Shown one piece after another: positions 32,366 to 42,458 of a stretch of DNA of 64,000 bases. The stretch is from the NCBI RefSeq assembly GCF_003367175.1, contig NZ_QRGA01000006.1, positions 310,001-374,000 of the forward strand. The letters are read 5' to 3'. The stretch comes from Trinickia dinghuensis (GTDB lineage: Bacteria > Pseudomonadota > Gammaproteobacteria > Burkholderiales > Burkholderiaceae). Made by a program: the position numbers and the translations under genes. The notes under the pieces were generated by a model, which worked only from the letters and a program-made list of their open reading frames with translations, was not told the origin of the DNA and did not search any database. Numbering within the stretch: position 1 is the first letter of the stretch; every line of letters begins with the position of its first letter.

Positions 32366-35197
32366 ATGAAGCGCTACGCGGTAGGCATCGACCTCGGCAC
32401 GAGCAATACGGTCGTCGCGTTCATCGAAATGGGCTCGGACGACATTCGTGTGTTCGAAGTCGATCAATTCGTCGCGCTCGGCGAGGTCGGCACACGTCCG
32501 CTCTTGCCGTCCGTGCGTTATCACCCCGCCGCGGGAGAGCTGAACGCCGGAGACCTGCGGCTGCCGTGGCACCATGCCGCGCTGCGAGGCACGCACGACA
32601 AGCGCAACAACCACGACACGGACAAGACCCCACCTCCGATCGTCGGCCAGCTTGCGCGTACGCTCGGCGCGCAGGTGCCGGGGCGTCTCGTCGCGAGCGC
32701 AAAAAGCTGGCTCTCGTATTCCGCGGTGGACCGGCTCGCGCCGATCCTGCCTTGGGGTGCGCCGGACGATGTCGAGAAGGTCTCCCCCGTCGAAGCCAGC
32801 GCTAGCTACCTCGCGCACGTGCGCGCCGCGTGGAACACACGTTTTCCCGATGCGCCGCTCGAGGAGCAGGACGTGGTGCTCACGGTGCCTGCTTCGTTCG
32901 ACGAAGGCGCGCGCGCCTTGACGCTCGAAGCGGCGCGGCTCGCACAGCTGCCGGCCTTGCGTTTGCTGGAAGAGCCGCAGGCCGCTTTCTATGACTGGCT
33001 GTATCAGCACCGCACGAGTCTTGCGGAAGCGTTGCCCGATACGCGGCTCGTGCTGATCTGCGACGTCGGCGGCGGCACCACCGACCTCACGCTCATCCAG
33101 GTGCGGATGGACGCCGCCGGCACGCCGCAACTCACGCGCATCGGCGTCGGCAATCATCTGATGCTCGGCGGCGACAACATGGACCTCGCGCTTGCGCGGC
33201 TGGTCGAGACGCGTCTTACGCAGGGCCAACAGGAAGGCGCGCGGCTGTCCGCGTCGAGCTTGTCTCAACTGGTCGAACGCTGCCGCGTCGCGAAGGAGCG
33301 GTTGCTGGCCCACGACGCGCCCGAGTCCGTGGCGATCACGCTGCTCGGCGCCGGTGCGCGCGTGATCGGCGGTGCGCGCACCGCGCTCCTTACTCGCGGG
33401 GAGGTCGAGCAGGTCGTCGTCGACGGATTCTTCCCGCGAGTGGCCGCGAACGAAACGCCCCGCCGCTCGCGTGCGGCGATCGTCGAACTCGGTCTGCCCT
33501 ATGCGAGCGATCCGGCCGTCACGCGGCACGTAGCCGGGTTTCTTGCCCGCCACGCCACGCCATCGCGACAGGCGTTGGGGGCCGCTGTCGAAGCGGACGA
33601 AGACGGCAAACTGCCGGTACCCGATACGCTGCTGCTGAACGGCGGCGTTTTCCGGGCACCGGCTTTGACCGCACGGCTGGCGCAGACACTCGGCGCATGG
33701 CGCGGCGCGCCGGTGCACGTGCTGAACAACGATCATCCTGACGTGGCCGTTGCGCGCGGCGCGGCCGCCTATGTCCTCGCGCGCGCCGGTTCTGCACCGC
33801 GCATCGGCGGCGGCTCGGCGCGCAGCTACTTTCTCGTGCTCGATGGCGATCGAGGGATCTGCCTGCTGCCGCGCGGCACCGAAGAAGCGCATGAAATTCA
33901 TCTGGACGAGCGCGCGTTTGCACTGCGGCTCGGCCAACCGGTGCGCTTTCCGCTCGTCTCGACGTCCGCGGACACGACGTTTCGCGCGGGCGAGCTTGCC
34001 GATCTTTCGCAAGGCGACTTTGTTCGCTTGCCGCCGCTCGCGACTGTCGTGCAACGTCAGCGCGCCTCCGATCCCGACGAACGTCGCGTGCGGCTCACGA
34101 CCTCGATCACGGAGGTCGGCACATTGGAGATGAACTGCATTTCGATCGACGATCCGGCGCAGCGCTGGCTGCTTCAATTCGAGTTGCGGCGCGATGAAGC
34201 CGCGGCATCCGCCGATGGGGCCGATGCTCGATCGCAGGGCGAGCGGCATCCGTCGCTCGATCAAGCCATCGGATTGATCGAGCGAGTGTTTGGCGCGCGT
34301 GCCGCTGGGGTGGCGCCTGCCGAAATCAAGCGGCTGCGCGCGCATCTGACGCAGATGCTGGGGCCGACCGAGACCTGGGACGTCGCACTGTTGCGCGAAT
34401 TGTTCGACGCCCTCTGGGAACGTGCGAAGCGCAGGCGGCGTTCGGCCGATCACGAGCGGCTCTGGCTCAACCTCGCCGGATTCTGCCTGCGGCCGGGATT
34501 CGGCCATCCGCTCGACGATTGGCGCGTCGGGCAAATCTGGTCGATCTTCGACGACGGCATCCAGTACATCCACGAAAGCCGCGTGTGGTCCGAATGGTGG
34601 ACGTTGTGGCAACGCGCGGCGGGCGGCCTCGACGAAGCGGCCCAGACACAGCTGCTCGACGCGATGGAATTTCTGCAGACGGCCAACATCGAGAAGCGAA
34701 AGCTGCCGTTCGACCCGGCGAAGGTCGGCCATGCCGACATGATCCGCGTGCAGGCTTCGCTCGAGCGCATTGCGGCCGAGCGCAAGATTCAACTGGCGGA
34801 GCAGTTGTTCGAACGGTTGCGCAAGCCTTCGGAAAATCCGCAGACCTGGTGGGCGATCGGCCGGATCGGTGCGCGTCTCCCGTTTTACGGCAGCACGCAC
34901 GGCGTCGTGCCGCCCGAGGTGGCCGCGCAGTGGCTCGATGCCGTGCTCGCACTCGACTGGAAGAAAGTGGAGCCGGCAGCGTTCGCCGCGGTGCAATTGT
35001 CGCGGCTGACAGGCGATCGATCGCGTGACTTGCCGGAAGAGGCGCGCGATGCTGTCATTCGCCGGCTCGAGACGCTAGGCGCTGCGCCCAGCTGGATTCG
35101 CATGGTGCGCGAGGTCGTCGCACTCGACGAGGCCGATACCGGCCGCGTGTTCGGCGAGTCGTTGCCGGCCGGACTCAAGCTTTTGGGGCAGACTTAG
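32366..35197 (+). CDS. Hsp70 family protein with C-terminal DUF3731-like extension
   Basis: The 943-residue protein has an N-terminal Hsp70 ATPase domain (VGIDLGTSNTVVAFIEM at residues 5-21; LICDVGGGTTDLTLIQV near residue 230; TLLLNGGVFRAPAL near residue 420). A strand-rich middle follows, then a long C-terminal region from about residue 620 with helical blocks such as WDVALLRELFDALWERAKRR and LWLNLAGFCLRPGFGHPLDD, as in DUF3731. It is much longer than DnaK (about 640 residues). It is paired with the short Hsp70 immediately upstream, and the two may form a hetero-complex. That is inference. Confidence 0.87.
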   Translation: MKRYAVGIDLGTSNTVVAFIEMGSDDIRVFEVDQFVALGEVGTRPLLPSVRYHPAAGELNAGDLRLPWHHAALRGTHDKRNNHDTDKTPPPIVGQLARTLGAQVPGRLVASAKSWLSYSAVDRLAPILPWGAPDDVEKVSPVEASASYLAHVRAAWNTRFPDAPLEEQDVVLTVPASFDEGARALTLEAARLAQLPALRLLEEPQAAFYDWLYQHRTSLAEALPDTRLVLICDVGGGTTDLTLIQVRMDAAGTPQLTRIGVGNHLMLGGDNMDLALARLVETRLTQGQQEGARLSASSLSQLVERCRVAKERLLAHDAPESVAITLLGAGARVIGGARTALLTRGEVEQVVVDGFFPRVAANETPRRSRAAIVELGLPYASDPAVTRHVAGFLARHATPSRQALGAAVEADEDGKLPVPDTLLLNGGVFRAPALTARLAQTLGAWRGAPVHVLNNDHPDVAVARGAAAYVLARAGSAPRIGGGSARSYFLVLDGDRGICLLPRGTEEAHEIHLDERAFALRLGQPVRFPLVSTSADTTFRAGELADLSQGDFVRLPPLATVVQRQRASDPDERRVRLTTSITEVGTLEMNCISIDDPAQRWLLQFELRRDEAAASADGADARSQGERHPSLDQAIGLIERVFGARAAGVAPAEIKRLRAHLTQMLGPTETWDVALLRELFDALWERAKRRRRSADHERLWLNLAGFCLRPGFGHPLDDWRVGQIWSIFDDGIQYIHESRVWSEWWTLWQRAAGGLDEAAQTQLLDAMEFLQTANIEKRKLPFDPAKVGHADMIRVQASLERIAAERKIQLAEQLFERLRKPSENPQTWWAIGRIGARLPFYGSTHGVVPPEVAAQWLDAVLALDWKKVEPAAFAAVQLSRLTGDRSRDLPEEARDAVIRRLETLGAAPSWIRMVREVVALDEADTGRVFGESLPAGLKLLGQT

Positions 35198-35206
35198 CGC
35201 TCAGTG

Positions 35207-36457
35207 TCATTGAGCCGTGACGGCCTCTTCCCGAGCAACGCGCGAGGGCGCCGTTTCCTTCAGGCTAATGGCGACGACAAAGCCGACGGCAAGCGCGACG
35301 AAGCCGAGCATCATGATGTACTGAATGCCGAAGTGCTTCGCCACATATCCGGCGATCGCCGGCGCAATGCCGCCCCCGAACACCTCCCCCACTCCCACGA
35401 CGAGGCCCGACGCCGTCGACATCAGCTTCGCCGGCACCGACTCGGCGCTCAGCGGCCCGACCGTCAGCGTGATCATGCTGAAGACGAACAGCAGCGTCAG
35501 CATCAGATAGACGAACAGCGCAGTAGGATTCGCGCCCGTTCGCGTCAGCAGCGTCAGGAAAACGGCGGCGCCGATCACCGATAGGACCATGACCGGCTTG
35601 CGCCCGAGCCGGTCCGACAATGCGGGCATCGTCACGGTGCCTAGCATCCCGCCGAAGCCGATGGCCGACAGCACGTAGCCCATCTGCTGCATATTCAGAT
35701 GCAGATAGTCCACGAGATAGTTCGGCAGCAGCGCGGTCAACACCACCAGGCACGTCAGCCAGCACAGCATGCCGACGATGTTCAGCCGGATGTTGCGGTA
35801 GCGAAAAACATCGCTCCACTTATGCTCGGTCGCGTCGTGCGTCATGGTGTGGACAGCGGCGCTCGCGGCTCTGGTATTGCGCAGCACTTTCCACAGCAGC
35901 AGCGCCACGGCCAGGCCCGGTATCGACACGATCGCGAAAATCGAATGCCAAGGCATGAACTTCAGCAACTGCGTGACGAGAATCGGCGCGAGCCCCAGGC
36001 CGAACAAAGGCAACGCCATCTGCTGGATGCCGACGTTGCGGCCGTGGCGGCTGGGTTTCGACGCATCCAATGTCGCAATGATGCTGGCCGGCGTGAACGC
36101 GCCTTCGGCGAATCCCATCACCGCACGGATCAGGATCAGCGTGCCCAAGCCGGTGGCCAGTCCACTCAACCCCGCAAGTAGCGAGAACATCACGATCGCT
36201 GGAATCAGCACCTTCCGATGGCCGATGCGATCCGACAGATTGCCCATGAACATCGCGGAAAAACCCCAGGCAACGGACAGCGCCCCGGTGATGTACCCGA
36301 GGTCCTGGTAGTCCAAATGAAGGTCCTTCATCATGACCGGGAAGAGCGGCATGATCATGAAGCGGTCGATGCCCACCAGCCCGAATGCCAGCGAAAGGAG
36401 GACCACCGCTTTCCATTCGTAAGCGGTGTCCCAGCGGGAAGAGGTAAAACGATCCAT
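35207..36457 (-). CDS. MFS transporter
   Basis: The 416-residue protein has 12 predicted membrane segments with the major facilitator motifs GNLSDRIGHRKVLIPA between segments 2 and 3 and LSDRLGRKPVMVL between segments 8 and 9. It probably imports an organic anion by proton symport. The ATG at 36457 is preceded by GGAG at 8 nt, and sequence upstream in the frame lies in the gap after the porin. It is 64 nt downstream of a porin gene on the same strand, so outer- and inner-membrane steps for one solute may be co-expressed. Confidence 0.83.
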   Translation of the reverse strand: MDRFTSSRWDTAYEWKAVVLLSLAFGLVGIDRFMIMPLFPVMMKDLHLDYQDLGYITGALSVAWGFSAMFMGNLSDRIGHRKVLIPAIVMFSLLAGLSGLATGLGTLILIRAVMGFAEGAFTPASIIATLDASKPSRHGRNVGIQQMALPLFGLGLAPILVTQLLKFMPWHSIFAIVSIPGLAVALLLWKVLRNTRAASAAVHTMTHDATEHKWSDVFRYRNIRLNIVGMLCWLTCLVVLTALLPNYLVDYLHLNMQQMGYVLSAIGFGGMLGTVTMPALSDRLGRKPVMVLSVIGAAVFLTLLTRTGANPTALFVYLMLTLLFVFSMITLTVGPLSAESVPAKLMSTASGLVVGVGEVFGGGIAPAIAGYVAKHFGIQYIMMLGFVALAVGFVVAISLKETAPSRVAREEAVTAQ

Positions 36458-36521
36458 GTCCGTGTCTCCGAAAAATATTCTTCTACTGACTGCTGAAGGC
36501 AGCGTCCCGCGAATTCGGGCT

Positions 36522-37622
36522 TCAGAAAGACGTCTGCATGCCGATGCGGCCAATGAATTGATGGTCGCCGTTCGAGGGGCCCTCGCCGGTGATCCATGCG
36601 TTGTGTCCGCCCGGCACATCCCCGCCCGTCCACTGGAAGACGCCTTCGGCATACACCGTCGTGCGCTTGGAAAGCGAATACTGGAGCGCCGTGGTCACCT
36701 GCTGCGCACGATTGTTTTCGAGCTGTGCGTTGCCCTTCATGTACTGGTAGTTCGCGCCCAGCCGCCAGAACGGGTTGAAGGCGTATAGGCCGCCGACCTG
36801 CAGGGCCTGCACCGTGCCGCCCGTCAGCGTGTTCTTCGTATTGGTGTAGAGCGCATTGAGGTAGAGGTTGCCGATCGCCTGGCTAACGCCGCCGCCGAAG
36901 TTGCGGATGCCGTCCTGGCCATTGTTCAAAGCGGCATAGCGGGTTTCGTTGTACGCGGCGCCGAGGCCGAAACCGCCGATCGCATAGTTCACCCCGAAGC
37001 CGACTGTGTTGTTGGCCGAAACCGAACCGGCCGTATTGCCGAAGCCATACAGCGCCCCCAAACGCAGTCCGTCGAAGGTGGCGCTCGTGACCTTGACCGA
37101 ATTCGATACGCGAGAGGTGCCGCCCGTTTGGTCGAAGTCGAACGAACCCGTGGGGTTCTGCGGAATGCCGAGGGCGGCAAACGGCCCCTGACGCATGTTG
37201 TACAGCCCACCGTACATGAACGAACCGTCGAGCTTCGCCGGCGGGAAGAAGAGGAAGTCGGCCATCAGGTTGTACTGCTGTCCGAACGTGATGCGGCCCA
37301 CGCCATCCTTTTCCAGTCCGACGAGTGCCTGGCGGTTGAAATTCGCACCGGGTCCGGGGATGCCGGCTCCCGTGTTCACCGCGAATTGCGACGACAGATC
37401 GAACACGGTTTTGTAGCCGCCGCCCAAATCCTCGGCCCCGCGAACGCCCCAGAGACTCGGCGTCCAGATGGAGTCTTCCGCGTTAAAAGCGTGACCTCCT
37501 ACTTCGTTGGAGACATAACTGAGGCCAACGTCCAGCAGACCGTACAACGTGACGCTGCTCTGCGCGTGCGCGGCGGAAGCGAGGATAAAGGGTGAAGCAA
37601 GGCACGCGACTGCTTTATTCAT
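36522..37622 (-). CDS. Gram-negative porin
   Basis: The 366-residue outer-membrane protein has a signal peptide (cleavage near AHA-QSS, residue 20), then SSVTLYGLLDVGLSYVS, GVRGAEDLGGGYKTVFDLSS and a terminal strand ending in GMQTSF with the C-terminal Phe needed for outer-membrane insertion. These match Burkholderia-type OmpC-like trimeric porins. It heads a minus-strand pair with an MFS gene. A promoter about 220 nt upstream is overlapped by two inverted repeats, suggesting tight control. Confidence 0.9.
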   Translation of the reverse strand: MNKAVACLASPFILASAAHAQSSVTLYGLLDVGLSYVSNEVGGHAFNAEDSIWTPSLWGVRGAEDLGGGYKTVFDLSSQFAVNTGAGIPGPGANFNRQALVGLEKDGVGRITFGQQYNLMADFLFFPPAKLDGSFMYGGLYNMRQGPFAALGIPQNPTGSFDFDQTGGTSRVSNSVKVTSATFDGLRLGALYGFGNTAGSVSANNTVGFGVNYAIGGFGLGAAYNETRYAALNNGQDGIRNFGGGVSQAIGNLYLNALYTNTKNTLTGGTVQALQVGGLYAFNPFWRLGANYQYMKGNAQLENNRAQQVTTALQYSLSKRTTVYAEGVFQWTGGDVPGGHNAWITGEGPSNGDHQFIGRIGMQTSF

Positions 37623-37820
37623 TTAGTACTCCTAAATAAAAAATTGAGTTCTTGGAGTTGAGCGATAAGCCGAATTTGCGCCAATGGCCGGGGCGCGCGA
37701 CAAGCGTCTTCGCGCCATGCTCCGTGAAGAATGCGTGGTACTTCCCGCTGACGTACAACAGGACCCGATCTTCGACGATCAGCCTTTAGTCAGGACAATC
37801 GGGGGGCGTTTTCCGTGTAT

Positions 37821-37874
37821 TGACATATTTGTCATTTCTGCATTCTAGTTGTTTTGATGAAATCGTCAACTAGA
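37821..37874 (-). promoter_or_regulatory. Porin promoter overlapped by two inverted repeats
   Basis: On the minus strand TTGACG (37869-37864) and TAGAAT (37847-37842), 16 nt apart, form a good sigma-70 promoter toward the porin. TCTAGTTG (37844-37851) and CAACTAGA (37867-37874) form an 8-bp inverted repeat around the spacer. TGACATATTTGTCA (37821-37834) is a second palindrome at the expected start of transcription. The rest of the 435-nt gap (37623-38057) shows nothing further. The cognate regulator is not identifiable. Confidence 0.5.
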
Positions 37875-38057
37875 GAGGAGATAGGACAAACCCGCGGATA
37901 GCGCCGTTTGCGGCACGCGATGATGGGGAGATGGAATAACTACGGAAGCGTGAAATGACGGCTCGGACCTCGAGCCGTCGGCGTCGCACGGACGCGTTGC
38001 GCCGGGGCTATTGCGAGCGTTCGCTCCGCATGAAGGCGGACAATCGCACGTCAGTAC

Positions 38058-39611
38058 CTATGCCGCCTCGACGAGCTTGAACAACGACACCGCCGCCGTC
38101 AGTTCGCCGGCCTGTGCTTCGAGAGAATGTGCCGCCGCGCCGGCTTGCTCGACCAGCGCCGCGTTGCGCTGAGTGACCGCGTCCATTTGCAGGACTGCGC
38201 GTTTGACTTGTTCGATGCTGCGGCTCTGCTCCGCCGAGGCGGCCGCGATTTCGCCCACGATATCGGCGGTTTGCGCGATGGCTTGCCTCACGTCGCCCAT
38301 CGTCGCGCCAACGTTGTGCGCCTTGCAGGAGCCGTCTCCGACCAACGCCGAGGACGTCTCGATCAACCCTTTGATTTCGCGCGCGGCAGACGCGGCTCGC
38401 TGCGCGAGACCACGCACTTCCGCCGCGACCACGGCGAAGCCGCGCCCGTGATCGCCGGCACGCGCCGCCTCGACGGCCGCATTCAGCGCGAGGATATTCG
38501 TCTGGAAGGCGATGCCCTCGATCATCCCCGTGATCTCCGAAATTCGCACGGAGCTTTCGCTGATTCGTTCGATGGTCCCGATCATGTCGTCGACCACGCG
38601 GTGTCCTGCGTCCGCGATGCCGGTCGCGCGCATGGCAAGCTCGTTCGCTTGGCGCGCATTGTCCGCGGTCTGCTTCACGGTCTCGGTCAGCCCCGTCATG
38701 CTCGCCGCGGTTTCCTCGAGCGACGCCGCCTGCTCTTCGGTACGGCTCGACAAAGCCGCATTGCCGCCCGCGATCTCGCGTGAAATGACGGCCACCGAAT
38801 CCGCCGATTGGCGGATCGAGCGAATCGTGGCGGCAAGTTGTTCCTGCATGCGCTGCATCGAGCCGAGCAGACTGCCGCGATGACGGCGAGCCGTTTCAAC
38901 GTTCGACGTCAGATCGTTCTGCGCGATGCGCGTGGCGATCTGCGCCGCATAGGCCGGTTCGCCGCCGAGCGAGCGCAATATGCCGCGATTGAGCACCGCC
39001 ACGACCGACAGCAACACGCTCGCCAACATCGCCAGGATCCCAAGATCCCTGAACAAAGTGGCGCGAAACGCCGCGTTGATGTCGTCGACGTAGACGCCCG
39101 TGCTCAGAATCCAGTCCCATCGCGGATAAACGACGTTGTAGGCGATCTTCGGCGCAGGTGCGGTAGCGCCCGGCTTCGGAAACGAAAACGCGTTGAATCC
39201 TTTGCCGTCGCGCTTGATCAACGCGACGATGTCTTCGAACAGATGGACGCCATTCGCATCCTTGAAATCGGCGACGTCTTTGCCGTCCATCTCGGGATGA
39301 ATCGGATGCATGAGCACGCGCGGCTCGGAATTCAAGATCGTGAAATAGCCGCTACCGCCGTATCGCATGTTGCGCACCGCGTTCATCGCGCCGCTTTTCG
39401 CTGCCGCCTCCGGCATCGTGCCCGCACTGGCCGCGTCACCCAGCGTCTTGACCACGCTCAAGGCCACTTCCGACGCGTGCTCCAAATCGGCCTTGCGCTC
39501 CTGCAGCCGCATTTCCCTGACCGTGTAAGCATCGTAAATCGATATACCGGCCAGAGAAATCAAACTGAGAATGAGCGGGAGCCAAAGCTTTTGAACGAGA
39601 GAGAGTTTCAT
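38058..39611 (-). CDS. Methyl-accepting chemotaxis protein with single-Cache sensor
   Basis: The 517-residue chemoreceptor has an N-terminal membrane segment ([18 protein letters not shown]), a periplasmic sCache-like domain with [20 protein letters not shown] and [12 protein letters not shown], a second membrane segment near residues 190-210, HAMP, and the signalling hairpin with [20 protein letters not shown]. It should signal to CheA/CheW about an external small organic acid. It lies 45 nt downstream of an MFS gene, so sensing and uptake may concern the same compound. Confidence 0.87.
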   Translation of the reverse strand: MKLSLVQKLWLPLILSLISLAGISIYDAYTVREMRLQERKADLEHASEVALSVVKTLGDAASAGTMPEAAAKSGAMNAVRNMRYGGSGYFTILNSEPRVLMHPIHPEMDGKDVADFKDANGVHLFEDIVALIKRDGKGFNAFSFPKPGATAPAPKIAYNVVYPRWDWILSTGVYVDDINAAFRATLFRDLGILAMLASVLLSVVAVLNRGILRSLGGEPAYAAQIATRIAQNDLTSNVETARRHRGSLLGSMQRMQEQLAATIRSIRQSADSVAVISREIAGGNAALSSRTEEQAASLEETAASMTGLTETVKQTADNARQANELAMRATGIADAGHRVVDDMIGTIERISESSVRISEITGMIEGIAFQTNILALNAAVEAARAGDHGRGFAVVAAEVRGLAQRAASAAREIKGLIETSSALVGDGSCKAHNVGATMGDVRQAIAQTADIVGEIAAASAEQSRSIEQVKRAVLQMDAVTQRNAALVEQAGAAAHSLEAQAGELTAAVSLFKLVEAA

Positions 39612-39656
39612 ACGCTCGCGAATCTTCGAATCTGCATCGAGGCGGCCGCTCCTGCT

Positions 39657-41246
39657 TCAGTGGCTGATGTTTTCCAATGCAAGACCTCGAGTGCGCGGCC
39701 CCATCAGAATCATCGCGATCGCCACCAGCATCGATACGCCGATGAATGCCGCGACACCCGGCACCCCATAGCCATGCAAGAGAACGCCGATCGCGAGCCC
39801 CGCGAATGCCGCGGAAAGGCGGCTCCACGAATAGACGAAGCCGACGGCCCGAGCACGAACGCGAGTCGGATACAGTTCGGCCTGGTAGCCGTGATAGGCG
39901 AACGACATGATGTTCGACGCCAGCGTGAAGATGATTCCAAGCGCAATCAGCAGGGCTGTCGACGACGCTTGCGAAAACAGCACGATCACGATGCCCATCG
40001 TCATCAGGCTCAAGACGATTTGCGTCTTGCGCTCCACCTTGTCGGCAAACCATACGCCCAATAGCGGCCCGAACGGATTGGCCAGCGCGATGACGAACGC
40101 ATAGGCAAGACTCGAGGTCACGTGCACGCCGCGGCTCACGAGCAGCGTCGGCACCCACGCGGCGAACCCGTAGAAGCCGATGACTTGCGCCATATTGAAG
40201 ATCGACATGGCGACCGTGCGCTTCAGATAGGGGGGACGCAGCACCTCCGCGAGCGAGCCTCGTCCTTCCTTCTCCGGTTGCAGCGGTCGCGGCGCCGGCA
40301 GCGCGGCGCCCTTCTCGATCGTCACGCGCCGCTCGATGTCGGCAAGGATCCGCTCGGCTTCCTCGATCCGTCCGTGCCGGGCGAGCCAGCGCGGGCTCTC
40401 CGGGATACTGCGGCGCAGGAACCACACGACGACGGCCGCGCTCGATCCGATCAGAATGACCACGCGCCAGTAGTCGAGCCCGAGCGGCTGAGTGTCCTTC
40501 AGGATGTAGGCGAGAAACGCAACCACGGGCACGGCGGAAAACGTGATGACCTGGTTGACCGCATACGCGCGTCCGCGCTCGCCACTCGGAATCAGCTCCG
40601 AGATATACGTGTCGATCGTCACGAGTTCGATGCCGATGCCAATGCCTGCCGCGAACCGCCAGAAGTTCAGGCCCAAGCCGGTCGTCTGAAACGCCATGAT
40701 CGTCGTGCAAAGCACGTACCAAATCAACGACCAGGTGAAGACGGGCCGGCGTCCATAGCGGTCCGCAATCTGTCCGAACGCAATCGTGCCTACCCAGAGA
40801 CCGGCGAACGTGGAGAAAACGAACGTGCCGAATCCCGCTACGTTGAGCAGCCCCAGCGAAGAAAAGAATCCGAGCGATGCAGCCGTGAACAGGCCGGAAT
40901 GGATCATCCCCGGTGCCACGTAGCCGGTGAAGAACAAATCGTAGAACTCGAAAACGCCGCCGAGCGACAGTAGGATCACCATCGTCCACACGGTGCGCGA
41001 CGGCGGCAGGCGGTCGAATCGTGCGGCGAATTCCGCCGATTTGTGCGAGTTGATCGCCGCGGGCAATCGCACGGCTTGCTCGGTCGCGACGCGCACGCGA
41101 TCCGCTCGGCTCTCGGATGGGTCGATGTGCGGGGCGGACGCATCGGCGCCCGCCGCTCGGTAGTTCGAATCAGTCTCCACGTCTCCTCCGGATAGGGTTG
41201 GCACCGGCTTGTTCGAGCAGTCGTTGTCTGCGGGCACGTGTGCCAT
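39657..41246 (-). CDS. MFS transporter, sugar/aromatic-acid porter type
   Basis: The 529-residue protein has a roughly 85-residue hydrophilic N-terminus, then 12 membrane segments with GQIADRYGRRPVFTWSL and ELIPSGERGRAYAVNQV, matching the sugar-porter/aromatic-acid side of the superfamily. The start is uncertain: the ATG at 41246 is used because the longer frame opens with GTG. A divergent LysR gene begins at 41446 across a 199-nt gap, and a chemoreceptor gene follows downstream. Confidence 0.8.
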   Translation of the reverse strand: MAHVPADNDCSNKPVPTLSGGDVETDSNYRAAGADASAPHIDPSESRADRVRVATEQAVRLPAAINSHKSAEFAARFDRLPPSRTVWTMVILLSLGGVFEFYDLFFTGYVAPGMIHSGLFTAASLGFFSSLGLLNVAGFGTFVFSTFAGLWVGTIAFGQIADRYGRRPVFTWSLIWYVLCTTIMAFQTTGLGLNFWRFAAGIGIGIELVTIDTYISELIPSGERGRAYAVNQVITFSAVPVVAFLAYILKDTQPLGLDYWRVVILIGSSAAVVVWFLRRSIPESPRWLARHGRIEEAERILADIERRVTIEKGAALPAPRPLQPEKEGRGSLAEVLRPPYLKRTVAMSIFNMAQVIGFYGFAAWVPTLLVSRGVHVTSSLAYAFVIALANPFGPLLGVWFADKVERKTQIVLSLMTMGIVIVLFSQASSTALLIALGIIFTLASNIMSFAYHGYQAELYPTRVRARAVGFVYSWSRLSAAFAGLAIGVLLHGYGVPGVAAFIGVSMLVAIAMILMGPRTRGLALENISH

Positions 41247-41445
41247 CGATAGGGCTTCGAGCACCGCGTACGCGCTGCGCTCGGTTGAACCGATTATCAG
41301 TGGCCATCGAATGACTCGGAATTCGAAAGTGGTGCAGCGAGCTTTCGCGAAACGCGAAAGCAGCGTTCGGGTCTTCCCTTAGTGATCGCGCGCCCCGGCG
41401 ACCGCATAGTGCAGGCACCGCATACGTCCGCCGTGGGCGCCGACC

Positions 41446-42345
41446 ATGAACGTGCACCGTCTCGAACTCGTCTCGCTTTCGCTGTTTAGTCTGATAGCGC
41501 GAAGCGGCAGCATCAGCAAAGGGGCCGCACTGGCCCATCTCGCGGTAGGCGCCGCAAGCAAGCGGATCGCGGATTTGGAGGCGGCCGTCGGCGTCGCCCT
41601 GTTCGAGCGGCATTCGCGCGGTATCGTGCTGACCGCCGCCGGCAGCGCCCTGCTCCAACACGCGCAGCGCATCTTGAAAGACGTGGACGTACTGAGCGCC
41701 GATCTATCCGACTATGCGGCCGGCGTGGTCGGCGTCGTGCGGCTGGCCGCCAATACGTCGGCGATCACGCAGTTCCTACCCACCGAAATCGCGGCGTTCG
41801 CAGCCGAGAACCCGCAGATTCGCATCGAGCTCGAAGAGCAGAACAGCGATCAGATCGCCCTTGCCGTCGTCGACGGTCGCGCCGACTTCGGCATTCTGGC
41901 GGGCGGCACGCCCGTGCTGGGCTTGCAGACGATGCCGTACCGGCGCGATCGATTGGTACTCGTCGTACCCGAGCGTCATCCGCTCGCCAAGCGGCGGTCG
42001 ATTTCGCTGGGCGAAGCGATCGACTACGACTTCGTCAGCCTTTCGCAGACGACCTCGCTGGCTGGGCTGCTCGACACCGCGGCGACATCGCTCGGAAAGC
42101 GGCTGAAAGTCCGCATCCGAGTACGCAGCTTCGACGCCATGTGCATGATGGTCGCGGCCAATCTTGGCGTAGCCGTGCTGCCGGCGGCGGCCGTGCGCCC
42201 GCACCTGCGATCGATGGGCCTACGGGAAATTGCCTTATCCGACGATTGGTCGCACCGAGAGTTGCTCATTTGTGCGCGAGATCTGAATGCGCTGCCGAAG
42301 CCGGCCAGACTGTTCGTGAATCATCTTGCGGGAGCAGCGGTTTAG
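41446..42345 (+). CDS. LysR family transcriptional regulator
   Basis: The 299-residue regulator has a LysR winged helix (RSGSISKGAALAHLAVGAAS, then LEAAVGVALFERHSRGIVLT) and a periplasmic-binding-like effector domain (VRLAANTSAITQFLPTEIAA through GVAVLPAAAVRPHL). It is divergent from the MFS and chemoreceptor genes and so likely activates them in response to their substrate. It converges with the DoxX gene, leaving 113 nt with only weak hairpin potential. Confidence 0.85.
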   Translation: MNVHRLELVSLSLFSLIARSGSISKGAALAHLAVGAASKRIADLEAAVGVALFERHSRGIVLTAAGSALLQHAQRILKDVDVLSADLSDYAAGVVGVVRLAANTSAITQFLPTEIAAFAAENPQIRIELEEQNSDQIALAVVDGRADFGILAGGTPVLGLQTMPYRRDRLVLVVPERHPLAKRRSISLGEAIDYDFVSLSQTTSLAGLLDTAATSLGKRLKVRIRVRSFDAMCMMVAANLGVAVLPAAAVRPHLRSMGLREIALSDDWSHRELLICARDLNALPKPARLFVNHLAGAAV

Positions 42346-42458
42346 ACCTGGGCGGAAAAGCCATCGAGTCATGCTAGCGCCATCCAGCCCGAACAGCTGG
42401 AGGAGCGGCACACGCACGAGCGTGCCGTCGAGCACGCTCGCTGCTGCGCCTGCGTCGT

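Noticed and set aside
30902-34996. A very long open frame on the minus strand across both Hsp70 genes
   Set aside because: It is antisense to two clear Hsp70 genes in GC-rich DNA, is rich in Arg and His, and has no recognisable domain. Such shadow frames are common at this base composition.
42346-42458. Terminator between the LysR and DoxX genes
   Set aside because: Only imperfect GC-rich stems (CGGCAC with GTGCCG) are present, with no U-tract, so it is not called.
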